Assembly: GCA_030429545.1 (NCBI GenBank)
Contig: JAUIFF010000002.1
Span: forward strand, 620,001 to 684,000
DNA: 64,000 bases
Reading direction: 5' to 3'
DNA from: Polyangia bacterium
GTDB taxonomy: Bacteria > Myxococcota_A > Polyangia > Nannocystales > Nannocystaceae
Shown here: positions 34,138 to 42,756 of the stretch, piece after piece
Layout of the letters: every line of letters starts with the position of its first letter
Position numbering within the stretch: position 1 is the stretch's first letter
Made by a program: the position numbers and the translations under genes
The notes under the pieces: generated by a model
The model's database searches: none
Told to the model about the DNA's origin: nothing
What the model saw: the letters and a program-made list of their open reading frames with translations, nothing else

Positions 34138-36033
34138 TTGAGCGAGGTCAGTCTACCGTTCCCATCCTGGACGCCGTTGATGATCGGCATGTTTGGTGCC
34201 GTGATCGTGTTCGGGACCAACGAGCAGCCGATGATCGGTGCGGCCGCTTGTTTGGTTACCGGTGTCACCGGTTGGTTGCTCGCTAGCCGTGCCGAGCTGT
34301 TGCTCGCACAGCAGGCTGAACGAGCCAAGGGCCTCAAGGAGGCCGACGGCGATCGCAAGCGCTTTGAGCTGCAGCTCAGCGAGAGCCAAAGCCAGCTCAA
34401 GAGCCAATCGTCGGAGCTGTTGGCGGCCCAGAAGCAGGCCAAGGATTTGCAAACCCAGTTGCAAACCGTCCAGGGGCAACTCGGCGATGCCCTCGGTCAA
34501 ATCCAAAAGCTTCAATTGGCAGCTGCCCCTGGGGCCAGCTCGCAAAAGATCGCCGACTTGGAGCACAAGCTCGCCCGCGCCAACGAGCAAGTTGCCGACG
34601 AGCAGCGCAAGGCTCAGCAACAGCTCGACGAGCAGCGCCGGCAGTTTGAGCAGCGGATCGACAACCTCGACAAGCAACTCAGCGACCTGGCCGATCGCGC
34701 ACAAAACCTCGCGCTTCAACGGGATGATGCCGCTAGGGCGGTGGAATCGTTGCAGGAGCAACTAGATTCGCGGGCCCGCAACATCGATCAAAATGTGCAA
34801 AAACTCGTCGGTCGTCTGACCTCCGGGTTTGCCCGCACGGTCACTTCGCTCGAGGAGACCTTCCAGGCCCTCACCCACATGAACGTCGGGCTCAAGGGCA
34901 TTGCCGACAACGTCGAGCAACTGGCCTCCAACGCCGAGGAGAGCAGCAGCTCGATCCTCGAGATGGCGGCCGCCAACGACGAAGTTGCCGAGAGCATGTT
35001 CAACCTGGCTTCGTCGGTCCAAGAAACCGCGACCTCGATCGAGGAGATGACGTTCTCGGTCAAGGAAGTCGCCAAGAACATCGAGGCCCTGAGTTCGACC
35101 GCCGAGGAGACCTCGTCGGCGATGAACGAAATGGACATCTCGATTCAGCAGGTCGAAAACAACGCCAACGAAACGGCGCAGCTGTCCGAAGAGGTGGTGT
35201 GGGCGGCCGAGGGTGGGGTCGATGCCATCAACCAAACCATCGAAGTCATCAACCTGATCAAGACCTACTCGGCCGACGGTGTTTCGGTGATCAGCCGCCT
35301 CGGCAATCGGATTAGTGAAATCGGCAAGATCCTGAGCGTGATCGATGACGTGTCTGAGCAGACCAACTTGCTGGCCCTCAACGCGGCCATCATCGCCGCC
35401 CAGGCCGGCGAGCACGGCAAGGGGTTTGCGGTTGTCGCCGACGAGATCAAAGACCTGGCCGAACGGTCAGCCTCTTCGACCAAGGAAATCGCCGAGATCA
35501 TCAAGGCCGTGCAGCGCGAGAGCCACAACGCCGTGCAGGCCGTGCAGCGCTCGTCCAAGGCCGTCGACGACGGTGTGCGTGTGAGTCACCAGGCCGAGGA
35601 TGCGCTCAAGCGGATTTCCGATGCCGCCCGCCGCTCCACCCAGATGGTCCGCGAGATTGCCCGTGCCGCGGTCGAGCAGACCAAGGGCTCCAAGCAGGTC
35701 ACCGACGCGATCAACGTGGTCGCCACCACCGTGCAACAAGTTGCAACTGCAACGGCTGAGCAGGCCCGCGGGGCCGAGCAGATCATGCGTTCGGCCGAGA
35801 AGATGAAGTCGATCACCCGGCACGTTGAGCGTTCGACCCAGGAGCAGACCCGTGGCTCTCGCCAGATCACCCGGGCGATCGAAACCATCTCCGAAATGGT
35901 CAGCCAGCTCAGCAAGGCCCATCGCGGCCAAACCCAAAGTGCCGACACCATCCTCGACGGGCTCGAGTCGGTGCGTGGAGCCATGGGTGACCAGCGGACC
36001 AACATCGACAACCTGTCGAATATCGTCAACTAA
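34138..36033 (+). CDS. Methyl-accepting chemotaxis protein with long coiled coil, no sensor domain
   Basis: 631 residues. One or two short hydrophobic segments at the N-terminus ([12 protein letters not shown] and [17 protein letters not shown]), then a predicted coiled coil of about 180 residues (Gln/Leu/Glu/Ala-rich), and a full MCP signalling domain with the highly conserved hairpin tip [41 protein letters not shown]. No periplasmic ligand domain is present. Such receptors signal through CheA/CheW; in myxobacteria relatives belong to Che or Frz-like systems, but no che genes are in the window. TTG start at 34138 is weakly supported; an ATG at 34180 is an alternative. One palindrome is at 35742. 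Confidence 0.85.
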   Translation: MSEVSLPFPSWTPLMIGMFGAVIVFGTNEQPMIGAAACLVTGVTGWLLASRAELLLAQQAERAKGLKEADGDRKRFELQLSESQSQLKSQSSELLAAQKQAKDLQTQLQTVQGQLGDALGQIQKLQLAAAPGASSQKIADLEHKLARANEQVADEQRKAQQQLDEQRRQFEQRIDNLDKQLSDLADRAQNLALQRDDAARAVESLQEQLDSRARNIDQNVQKLVGRLTSGFARTVTSLEETFQALTHMNVGLKGIADNVEQLASNAEESSSSILEMAAANDEVAESMFNLASSVQETATSIEEMTFSVKEVAKNIEALSSTAEETSSAMNEMDISIQQVENNANETAQLSEEVVWAAEGGVDAINQTIEVINLIKTYSADGVSVISRLGNRISEIGKILSVIDDVSEQTNLLALNAAIIAAQAGEHGKGFAVVADEIKDLAERSASSTKEIAEIIKAVQRESHNAVQAVQRSSKAVDDGVRVSHQAEDALKRISDAARRSTQMVREIARAAVEQTKGSKQVTDAINVVATTVQQVATATAEQARGAEQIMRSAEKMKSITRHVERSTQEQTRGSRQITRAIETISEMVSQLSKAHRGQTQSADTILDGLESVRGAMGDQRTNIDNLSNIVN

Positions 36034-37088
36034 GAGCCAGTTTCGATGGTTTTGGCACGCCGCGGCTTGCCGTAGCGCACCAGCACATGCCATAGCAACT
36101 TGAGTAGTTGGTAGCGCGCGGGGTCGGCGTTGGCGGCCTTGCCAATCATTGCAGCATCAAGTTGTTGACCCCCCGCGAGTTCGCGCGCGAGTGCAGGCAT
36201 CGACGGGCCGCGAAAGTCGGGTGGAACATCCGCCGGGGCGAGCACATAGCCAGGGTGCCAGCAAAGCTCGATGCCATAGGTCGCGCACAGGTGCTTGAGC
36301 GTGTCACCAGTCTCGGTATCGCGAAACGCTGGGTCGGCCACCAGTGCTTGGACATCGCGTGCAAGCTCGATGTCGCCGTGGACTTGGGCCTCGACGTAGT
36401 GGTCGAGGTTGTGGCTGAGGGGGCCTTGGCCGGGCGCAACCCGGGAGGCCGGACTCAGCTGCGCTAGCAGCCGTTTGATCAGCGCAGGCGGGCGCAGGCC
36501 GGTGGTGCCCAGTGCCGCCTCGCGGGAAAAAGCATCGCCAAACATCGCTGCGAGGATATCGTCCCAGCACCCCCAGGTGCCGCGGTGATCGGGCTGCTCG
36601 CAGGAATCACCATAGGTGAATGTACATGTTTGGCTACACGTTGGATGTAACAGCAAATAACAACAGCCGAACCGCGGGGCCGGGCCATCGGCGTATCCCA
36701 TGAGTGCCAGTGCGCCGTATTTGGGCCGCGACTCGGGCGGAGCATCGCGGTAGGTCCCGGCAAATAGCTGCTGCTCCCACCTGTCGCGGGGGCCACCTAG
36801 CTCGGGTGAGAGGCCGCCGTTGGACACCCCGGTGACAAACTGCCCGTGGTAGCGACCGCTGCGTAGCAGCCCCTCGCACACCTTTTCTCCCCGCGGGGTG
36901 CGGCGATCTGGATGTAGATGCAACGCGACGTGGGCACGGCGGTTGAGATCTGCTTTAAGCGCCTCTAGCTGGCGAGAGTCGAGGTTGGCCATGGCCCACA
37001 CCTCGTCGAGTTGTTCGCGGGCCCTGGCGAGCCGAGGTGTTGTGTGCCGGCGAACCTCGTCGAGTGCACGCTTGTGTTCATCGGCCAC
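36030..37088 (-). CDS. DUF3626 family protein
   Basis: 352 residues from a GTG start. Matching DUF3626: ALHLHPDR near residue 60, [51 protein letters not shown] and [10 protein letters not shown] with later [21 protein letters not shown] and [11 protein letters not shown]. The family has no assigned function. The stop overlaps that of the convergent chemoreceptor gene. A palindrome lies at 36913. Confidence 0.6.
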   Translation of the reverse strand: MADEHKRALDEVRRHTTPRLARAREQLDEVWAMANLDSRQLEALKADLNRRAHVALHLHPDRRTPRGEKVCEGLLRSGRYHGQFVTGVSNGGLSPELGGPRDRWEQQLFAGTYRDAPPESRPKYGALALMGYADGPAPRFGCCYLLLHPTCSQTCTFTYGDSCEQPDHRGTWGCWDDILAAMFGDAFSREAALGTTGLRPPALIKRLLAQLSPASRVAPGQGPLSHNLDHYVEAQVHGDIELARDVQALVADPAFRDTETGDTLKHLCATYGIELCWHPGYVLAPADVPPDFRGPSMPALARELAGGQQLDAAMIGKAANADPARYQLLKLLWHVLVRYGKPRRAKTIETGS

Positions 37089-37127
37089 ACTCGAGTTGGT
37101 AGCAGCTTGTCGCTACCGCGACAAGGA

Positions 37128-38123
37128 TCACAGCGGCCGCGGAGGTGGCATGCCAGGGGGGAGGCGCTCGACCATCAGGGCACCATGGGGCTCGGTCGGG
37201 TCACCGACGATAAGTTGGCGCTCGCGGGCAATCGCCTCGGCTGAGAGGGCGCCTTCGAGGGTTACCTGGAATTTGAATGTATGAACAATTAAAATTGGGC
37301 CCGGCAGCTCCGGCGGCAGGCTTGTATCGGCATCCCACGGAATTTCGAGCAGGGCCGGGGTGACATATGTACGGGTTTGGTCGTCGGTATGCAGGCGCTC
37401 GCCGGGGCAGCGAACCCGAGCATGGGGTAGCTGGGCCAGGTTGCTTAGGGTTAAAATGAATGTATCTGCAATATCTTTGGGGAGCGGGCCGGCAAACGAG
37501 CGGTGGCTGTCGGGTGAGCCGATCACCACGCCGAGCCACAGCCGTTGGAGGCGACGCAACAGCGAGGCGTGTTCGCCACACACAAACACGCGTTTGACTG
37601 CCCGTGGGTCGAGGCCACAACGCCGCAGGCTTACGCGGGCAAGGAGGTAGGCCGCGAGTTCGCGGTCGGCCTCGGCATCGACGATCGCCACGCGCGTCTG
37701 CGCCGGATGGACCCCGATGGTCGGGGGAATCGGTCCCGGCGCAGCGATCGAAAGTTGCCCGGAACCGGGAATATTTCCCACCAATGGGGAAACGAGCTCA
37801 GCAACTGTTGGCAGGGCGCCGGGTTCGGTATGTAGATGCACATGGTTTCCCGCGCGAAGGGCTCGCCACACCACGGCCAGGGCTTCGAGGGGTTGGTTGG
37901 CGCGCTCGACCACATGGACCGACTCGCCGTTGCCAGGCGAGACTTGGCGCCGGGCGAGTTGCTGAAATTCGCGCTGGGCCGCACCGAGCACCCGTTCGCG
38001 GTCCCAAGCGACATAGCCGCGGCGGCCGAGGGTGCACGCGATGTCCTCGGCCGCGGCCGCAAGCGCGTGCAAAACCTGGGTCTCGAGGGGGATAAACGCG
38101 GTGCGATGTGACCTTTCCTGCAT
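37128..38123 (-). CDS. Divergent aldehyde-dehydrogenase-superfamily-like protein
   Basis: 331 residues, with no close family recognised. Several stretches recall the ALDH/LuxC fold: NGESVHVVERANQPLEALAV, ALRAGNHVHLHTEPGALPTV (cf. the ALDH xxAGNAVVLKPSE region), TRVAIVDAEADRELAAYLLA and RRCGLDPRAVKRVFVCGEHA (cf. GQxCxAxxRVhV). The catalytic Cys does not line up with the Cys present, and there is no obvious Glu. It may be a non-catalytic relic. ATG at 38123 (MQERSHRTAFI) is preferred. It lies 39 bases upstream of, and co-directional with, the DUF3626 gene. Two palindromes, 37461 and 37831, lie inside. Confidence 0.4.
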   Translation of the reverse strand: MQERSHRTAFIPLETQVLHALAAAAEDIACTLGRRGYVAWDRERVLGAAQREFQQLARRQVSPGNGESVHVVERANQPLEALAVVWRALRAGNHVHLHTEPGALPTVAELVSPLVGNIPGSGQLSIAAPGPIPPTIGVHPAQTRVAIVDAEADRELAAYLLARVSLRRCGLDPRAVKRVFVCGEHASLLRRLQRLWLGVVIGSPDSHRSFAGPLPKDIADTFILTLSNLAQLPHARVRCPGERLHTDDQTRTYVTPALLEIPWDADTSLPPELPGPILIVHTFKFQVTLEGALSAEAIARERQLIVGDPTEPHGALMVERLPPGMPPPRPL

Positions 38124-38204
38124 GTTGCTCGGGAGCTGCGATTTTAGCAAATTCGCAGACGCCTGGGTACTGTGCGCGATCCTTCGAGGTTGTTGTAGGA
38201 CCAA

Positions 38205-38233
38205 TTAAAAATCGGAGCCAAGTGGCTCCGATT
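38205..38233 (-). terminator. Terminator of the universal stress protein gene
   Basis: Perfect 10-bp stem AATCGGAGCC / GGCTCCGATT with loop ACTT on the minus strand, followed by TTTTTAATT, 20 bases after the stop at 38253. Confidence 0.9.
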
Positions 38234-38252
38234 GAAAAACATGGTGATGCAT

Positions 38253-39200
38253 CTAGTCGGCGGTCTCAGCCACATCGGGGGGCACAACCGCCACACTGCA
38301 ACGGGCACTGGCCGCGAGCTCAGAAGCGACCGAGCCAACAAACACGCGGGTGAGGGGCCCGGATTGCCGCGAGCCACAGACGATCAGCGGGGTCTTGCGC
38401 CCGTGGGCGAGGTGCTCGACACAGGCGGTGACATCACCAACTTCGACAACCCGCTCGTCGACCTCGATTTGGTGTTGCTTGAGCCACTCGTCGATCCGCG
38501 TGGCGCCGTCGCTGCGCATCTGCTCGTGGACACCGGCAAACGGTTGCAACATGACATCTTGCACCCACACCCGGGGCATGGGCACGACATGGATCAGGCA
38601 CAGTTTGGTGCCCAGCCGGCGGGCGAGTTGTTGGCCAAATTTACAGGCGGCGATCGAGTCGTCACTGCAATCCGCCGCAACAACGATGGGGCCGTTGCCG
38701 ATGTCCTCGGCCTGAAGGTCGGGCGGGGTGACGATCACCGGGCTCGGGAGGCGGCGCAAAATCCTGCGGGCAGCCCGGCCTAGGCGAATGAAGCGGTCCT
38801 TGCCCGTGGGGGCGCGGCGGCCAATCACAAGACCGGAGCCCGGCGTTTCGCTGGCGAGTTTGCAAAGCCCGGTCTCGGCAGTCGTGTCGTGGAGCACGTG
38901 CAGCCGGCTAAAGTGCTCGCGGGTGCCGGTGCGGTCGAGTTGGGTGGCCATGGCCTCGCGCGAGGCCGCCAACAGTGCCGCCGGCTCCACAAGGTCGCTC
39001 CATTGATGATCGGCACCCCACAGGTCACGGCTGCGAAGAATGTAGTCCCAACTGGTTTCTTCGATCACGTGAACCCCAGCGATACGGTCGCCGGTGCCCG
39101 ACTTTGCCGTTGCTTTGGTGAGCCAGGCCGCAAAATGGATGGGGCCATCACAGCCCGCACGGAGGTCTAAACCGACTGTCCAGAACATGCTTGGGTACAT
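38253..39200 (-). CDS. Universal stress protein with two UspA domains
   Basis: 315 residues, tandem Usp domains. The second (residues about 165-310) is clear: PIVVAADCSDDSIAACKFGQQLA, LCLIHVVPMP and the ATP-type end LIVCGSRQSGPLTRVFVGSVASELAASARCSVAVV (G-S-R-x2-G-x9-GS). The first (about 1-155) ends GSGLVIGRRAP-RLGRAARRILRRLPSPVIVT. ATG at 39200 (a second ATG four codons in). Role: stress adaptation, ATP binding likely. Single gene with its own terminator. Confidence 0.85.
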   Translation of the reverse strand: MYPSMFWTVGLDLRAGCDGPIHFAAWLTKATAKSGTGDRIAGVHVIEETSWDYILRSRDLWGADHQWSDLVEPAALLAASREAMATQLDRTGTREHFSRLHVLHDTTAETGLCKLASETPGSGLVIGRRAPTGKDRFIRLGRAARRILRRLPSPVIVTPPDLQAEDIGNGPIVVAADCSDDSIAACKFGQQLARRLGTKLCLIHVVPMPRVWVQDVMLQPFAGVHEQMRSDGATRIDEWLKQHQIEVDERVVEVGDVTACVEHLAHGRKTPLIVCGSRQSGPLTRVFVGSVASELAASARCSVAVVPPDVAETAD

Positions 39201-39334
39201 AGCAAGAAGCGAACCAAAATTTTCACGGTGGTTTCGGATTTCAAAAATACTGAAGTGGGGAATTTTTCGCAGTTCGCGAAATCTTCACCAGTCGCACCGG
39301 TGCACGGGTCTGGCCAGATTAGAAAAATTACACA

Positions 39335-39370
39335 TGCCCAAGGAACCCCGACGTTGGGATGCCTTGGGCA
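39335..39370 (-). terminator. Probable terminator of the two-component operon
   Basis: Inverted repeat TGCCCAAGG / CCTTGGGCA (39335-39343, 39362-39370) 17 bases after the kinase stop at 39387. On the minus strand a T tract follows about seven bases after the stem. Stem complementary but interrupted near the loop. Confidence 0.5.
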
Positions 39371-39386
39371 AAAATACGCGTGTTGA

Positions 39387-41180
39387 CTAGCGCCGCTGTC
39401 GCGGGAGTTCGACGGCAATACTGGTGCCATCGGGTCCGGTGGCGGCGACACGCACCTCACCGCCGTGGGCGAGGGCGATTCGCCGGGCCTGTGCGAGGCC
39501 GAGCCCGACACCCTGATTGCGGGTGGTAAAAAACGGGTCGAACAACCGGGCGCGGACTTCGGGAGATAGGCCCGGGCCATGGTCGGAAATGTTGATAATA
39601 CATGTTGTTGGGGTGGCCGTGAGGCGCACGCGAACAGGGCGTTTACCCCCGCGATGCACGCGACATGCATTGTCGAGCAGGTGGGTAAACATCTCCTCGA
39701 GCAATTTGAGGTCGCCATCGACCAGGCAATCGCCGTGCTCCTCGCAGGTGATGCCGGTGGTCGTGTACTTGCGCCGCATGGTGCTTGCGACATTGCCAAT
39801 CAGGCTCATCAAATTGGTTTGCATGGGGTGCTGCACACGAATCGGCCGGGCAAACCGCGACAGGCCATTGACGAGTTCGTTGAGTTTGTGCAGACGTGCC
39901 TGGATCTCCCCCAAAATCTCGCGCTCGGGCGTGGCCTCGGGCAGTCGCTCCGAGATGATTTGCAGGGCCCCGCCAATGCCGGCAAGCGGGTTTTTGACCT
40001 CGTGGGCAACCACCGCAGCCATCTCACCCAACTTGGCCAGCTGCGAGGTATTGCGCAGTTGAATCGCGGCCTCGTGCAGACTACTTGTATCCTCAAACAT
40101 ATGGGCGAGGACCGAGGGGTGGCCCGGCGGGGTAGGCAGGCGCCAGGTTGTCAGCCGGACCCACAGGACACGCTGCCCCGGGACCTTGAGTTGGTACTCG
40201 CCACGCACACTCTCGCGCCGGCCGGCAAACACATCCATCCACGCATGGGTGAGATCGTGGTCGTCGGGGAGGTAGGTGTGTAGCTGTGAACCAACGACCT
40301 CCTGCTCGGGGCGATCGAGCAACTTGAGCAGGGCCGCGTTGGCCTCATCGACCAGGCCCTGGGCGTTGGTCAGGGCAACCCCAACCGGGGCATCGTCGAA
40401 CCACCGGCTCGGACGCACTGGTTTCGGCGGGCGTGGGGTGGCCTCGTCCGCGGGCGCGCGCACGAGGTTACGGATCGCCAAAAACCGCACGGGCTGGTTG
40501 TGGTTGTCGTTGAGCGGGACAATCGTTGTATATACCCAGTGGTAGGTACCGTCCTTGGCCCGGTTGCGGATGGTGCCACTCCACACGTCGCCGGCGAGAA
40601 TGGTCGACCACAGCTGGGCCATGAACGCCTTGGGGTGATACCCCGAGTTGACGATTCGATGATTTTTGCCAATCAGTTCGCTGCGGCTGTAGCCGGTGAC
40701 CTGGCAAAACAGGTCGTTGACGTGGACGATCCGCCCCTCGCGATCGGTCATCGACAGGATGCTCGAACGGTCGAGAGCATGTTTGTAGTCGGCGACCTCG
40801 GCAAGGGCCCGGGCAACCCCCTCGTGGTGATGAAAAAATGCAGATACATCTGTCAGGCGAATGACAACCCCGGGGTGCTCGTCGGCTTGCCGACCCGTGG
40901 GGTCGTGGGCAATTCGAACGAGCAGGGCCGCACCGTCGCGCCCACGCACCTGTTTTTCGCTGGCGACCAGGCCGGCACGCACGGCCTGGGCATCCTCGGT
41001 GACACCCGGGTAGAGAGCTCCGGCAGCTTCGAGCTCCCGCAGGCTGACACCCGGACATACGGCGTCGGAGCCGAGCTGTGCGCCCGCCTGTGCGGTCGCC
41101 TCGGTGAGCCGCATAGCGGCATCAAAACGCAGGGCGACGAGGCCAACGAGATCGGCGAGGGATGATGGGGAGGCGACCAT
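39387..41180 (-). CDS. PAS-domain sensor histidine kinase (NtrB-like)
   Basis: 597 residues, no membrane segment, so cytoplasmic. After a 120-residue N-terminal region come a PAS domain (about 135-245; SMTDREGRIVHVNDLFCQVTGYSRSE with a PAC tail), a second PAS (about 260-365), the H-box AVVAHEVKNPLAGIGG with His393 as phosphorylation site, and an ATPase domain with N-box HLLDNACRVH, G1 ISDHGPGLSPE, FFTT and G2 GVGLGLAQARRIALAHGG. It lies 30 bases downstream of the NtrC-type regulator gene, its likely partner. ATG at 41180; an iterated palindrome (41194-41203) precedes it. Confidence 0.9.
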   Translation of the reverse strand: MVASPSSLADLVGLVALRFDAAMRLTEATAQAGAQLGSDAVCPGVSLRELEAAGALYPGVTEDAQAVRAGLVASEKQVRGRDGAALLVRIAHDPTGRQADEHPGVVIRLTDVSAFFHHHEGVARALAEVADYKHALDRSSILSMTDREGRIVHVNDLFCQVTGYSRSELIGKNHRIVNSGYHPKAFMAQLWSTILAGDVWSGTIRNRAKDGTYHWVYTTIVPLNDNHNQPVRFLAIRNLVRAPADEATPRPPKPVRPSRWFDDAPVGVALTNAQGLVDEANAALLKLLDRPEQEVVGSQLHTYLPDDHDLTHAWMDVFAGRRESVRGEYQLKVPGQRVLWVRLTTWRLPTPPGHPSVLAHMFEDTSSLHEAAIQLRNTSQLAKLGEMAAVVAHEVKNPLAGIGGALQIISERLPEATPEREILGEIQARLHKLNELVNGLSRFARPIRVQHPMQTNLMSLIGNVASTMRRKYTTTGITCEEHGDCLVDGDLKLLEEMFTHLLDNACRVHRGGKRPVRVRLTATPTTCIINISDHGPGLSPEVRARLFDPFFTTRNQGVGLGLAQARRIALAHGGEVRVAATGPDGTSIAVELPRQRR

Positions 41181-41210
41181 GGTTTGAAAACCTTGTAGCT
41201 GCAAATAGAT

Positions 41211-42581
41211 CTAGCCAGTTGAGCGTCGACGCGACAGGCCAAATTTCTCGATGCGGTAGCGGATCTGGTCGCGGTTCATGCCCAGCAGGGTCGCAGCCCG
41301 GGTTTGGTTGCCACCGGCACGGGCGAGTGCCTGCTCGACGAAGTCCTGTTCGAGGGCGCGAAAGTCGATGCCCTCGGCCGGCAAGCGAAAGGCTGTCCCC
41401 GGGGCGTTGCCGCGGCGCAAAAACTCAAAGTCCGAGGCGCCGAGCATTTCGCTGTCGGTCAGCAACACGGCGCGCTCGAGGGCGTTGCGAAGCTCTCGCA
41501 CATTGCCGGGCCAGGGGTGGTGGCGCAGCATCAACAGGCCGTCGCGGTCGATCCCGCGGACCTGTTTGCCAAACTCCTTGCAAAAGTGCTGCAGGAAAAA
41601 CGCACACAGGCGCTCGACGTCCCCCTCGCGCTCGCGCAGGGGGGGCATCTCGACGGTGAGGACGGCGAGTCGGTAGTAGAGATCCTCGCGAAAGGTGCCC
41701 TTGCGGACAGCTTCTCGCAGGTCGACATTTGTAGCTGCAATCACCCGGACATCGGCCCGGATATCGACGGCCCCGCCGACCCGGCGAAACGACTTGGACT
41801 CGAGCACCCGCAGGAGTTTGGCCTGTAGCGAGGGCGACATTTCGCCGATTTCGTCGAGAAAAATCGTGCCGCCGATCGCGTGTTCAAACAGACCCTGTTT
41901 GCGGGATTTGGCGTCGGTAAACGCCCCGCGCTCGTGGCCAAACAACTCACTTTCGAGGAGGTTCTCGGGCAGGGCCGAGCAGGTGATGTTGAGAAACGGG
42001 CCATCTTTGCGGGTCGATGTCGCGTGCAGGGCCCGGGCTGCGAGGTCCTTGCCGGTACCACTTTCGCCGGTGATCAGTACGGTCGAGCCGGGGCTTTGGG
42101 CGATCCGCTGCAGCAGGCGTTTGAGCTGTTGCATGGCTGGGGAGTTGCCAACGATGCCGGCGAGCGAAGGGGCCTGCTCGCGGGTTGCTTTGAGCGCTCG
42201 AACTTCGCGGCGCAGGCGGTTGGTCTCGAGCGCATTTTTGACGGTCAGGGCAACTTCGTCGAGGTTGAACGGCTTGCCGGCGTAGTGAAAGGCACCGGCT
42301 TGCATTGTGAAAACAGCGTGCTCGATGCTGCCGTGGGCGGTGAGCATGACAACCGGGACATCCGGGTCTTCTGCCCGCATGCGCTGCAACACTTCTAGGC
42401 CGTCGATATCTGGCATCCGGTAGTCGAGCAGGACCGTGTCGACGCCGCGGGTAAAGCAGGCTAGCGCCTCGGTCCCGTCGGCGGCCTCAATCACCTCGTA
42501 CCCCTCGGCTTCGAGTCGCTGGCGTAGCGACCAGCGGATCAAACGTTCGTCGTCGACGACTAGGATGGTTGCCTTCCCCAT
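41211..42581 (-). CDS. NtrC-family sigma-54-dependent response regulator
   Basis: 456 residues. Receiver domain (VVDDERLIRWSLRQ; phospho-Asp53 in LLDYRMPD), AAA+ activator domain with Walker A GESGTGKD, ELFGHERGAFTDA (GAFTGA loop with Asp in place of Gly; contacts sigma-54), Walker B GGTIFLDEIGE, and a C-terminal Fis-type helix-turn-helix (NQTRAATLLGMNRDQIRYRIEKFGL). Start ATG at 42581 with GAGGAGA 8 bases upstream; the frame extension to 42650 is ignored. A sigma-54 promoter lies immediately upstream, so the activator probably controls itself. Followed by its kinase gene. Confidence 0.95.
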   Translation of the reverse strand: MGKATILVVDDERLIRWSLRQRLEAEGYEVIEAADGTEALACFTRGVDTVLLDYRMPDIDGLEVLQRMRAEDPDVPVVMLTAHGSIEHAVFTMQAGAFHYAGKPFNLDEVALTVKNALETNRLRREVRALKATREQAPSLAGIVGNSPAMQQLKRLLQRIAQSPGSTVLITGESGTGKDLAARALHATSTRKDGPFLNITCSALPENLLESELFGHERGAFTDAKSRKQGLFEHAIGGTIFLDEIGEMSPSLQAKLLRVLESKSFRRVGGAVDIRADVRVIAATNVDLREAVRKGTFREDLYYRLAVLTVEMPPLREREGDVERLCAFFLQHFCKEFGKQVRGIDRDGLLMLRHHPWPGNVRELRNALERAVLLTDSEMLGASDFEFLRRGNAPGTAFRLPAEGIDFRALEQDFVEQALARAGGNQTRAATLLGMNRDQIRYRIEKFGLSRRRSTG

Positions 42582-42607
42582 ATATCGGTTCTCCTCGACG
42601 AACTCCC

Positions 42608-42625
42608 TTGCAGCTTCGGTGCCAC
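42608..42625 (-). promoter_or_regulatory. Sigma-54 promoter of the NtrC-type operon
   Basis: On the minus strand GTGGCACCGAAGCTGCAA matches the -24/-12 consensus TGGCAC-N5-TTGC: GG and GC are exactly 12 bases apart, with one change (CTGC for TTGC). The predicted start is near 42598, leaving a leader of about 16 bases that holds the GAGGAGA ribosome binding site. Confidence 0.75.
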
Positions 42626-42681
42626 TTTCGGATCTGATAAATCGCCACACTGGGGACGATTACCGCAGTGATATGGGGATT

Positions 42682-42710
42682 TTTCCCGATTTTTCCGGAA
42701 AAGTGGGAAA
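42682..42710. promoter_or_regulatory. Candidate enhancer (activator binding) palindrome
   Basis: Nested inverted repeat: core TTTTCCGGAAAA (42691-42702) flanked by TTTCCC (42682-42687) and GGGAAA (42705-42710). It lies about 85-110 bases upstream of the predicted sigma-54 start, the usual position of enhancer sites, and between the divergent kinase genes. The AT content is markedly above the surroundings. Confidence 0.55.
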
Positions 42711-42756
42711 TATTACCCGCTCGAACAACCGGTTCGGCGTCGTAGGATGGCGGCAA

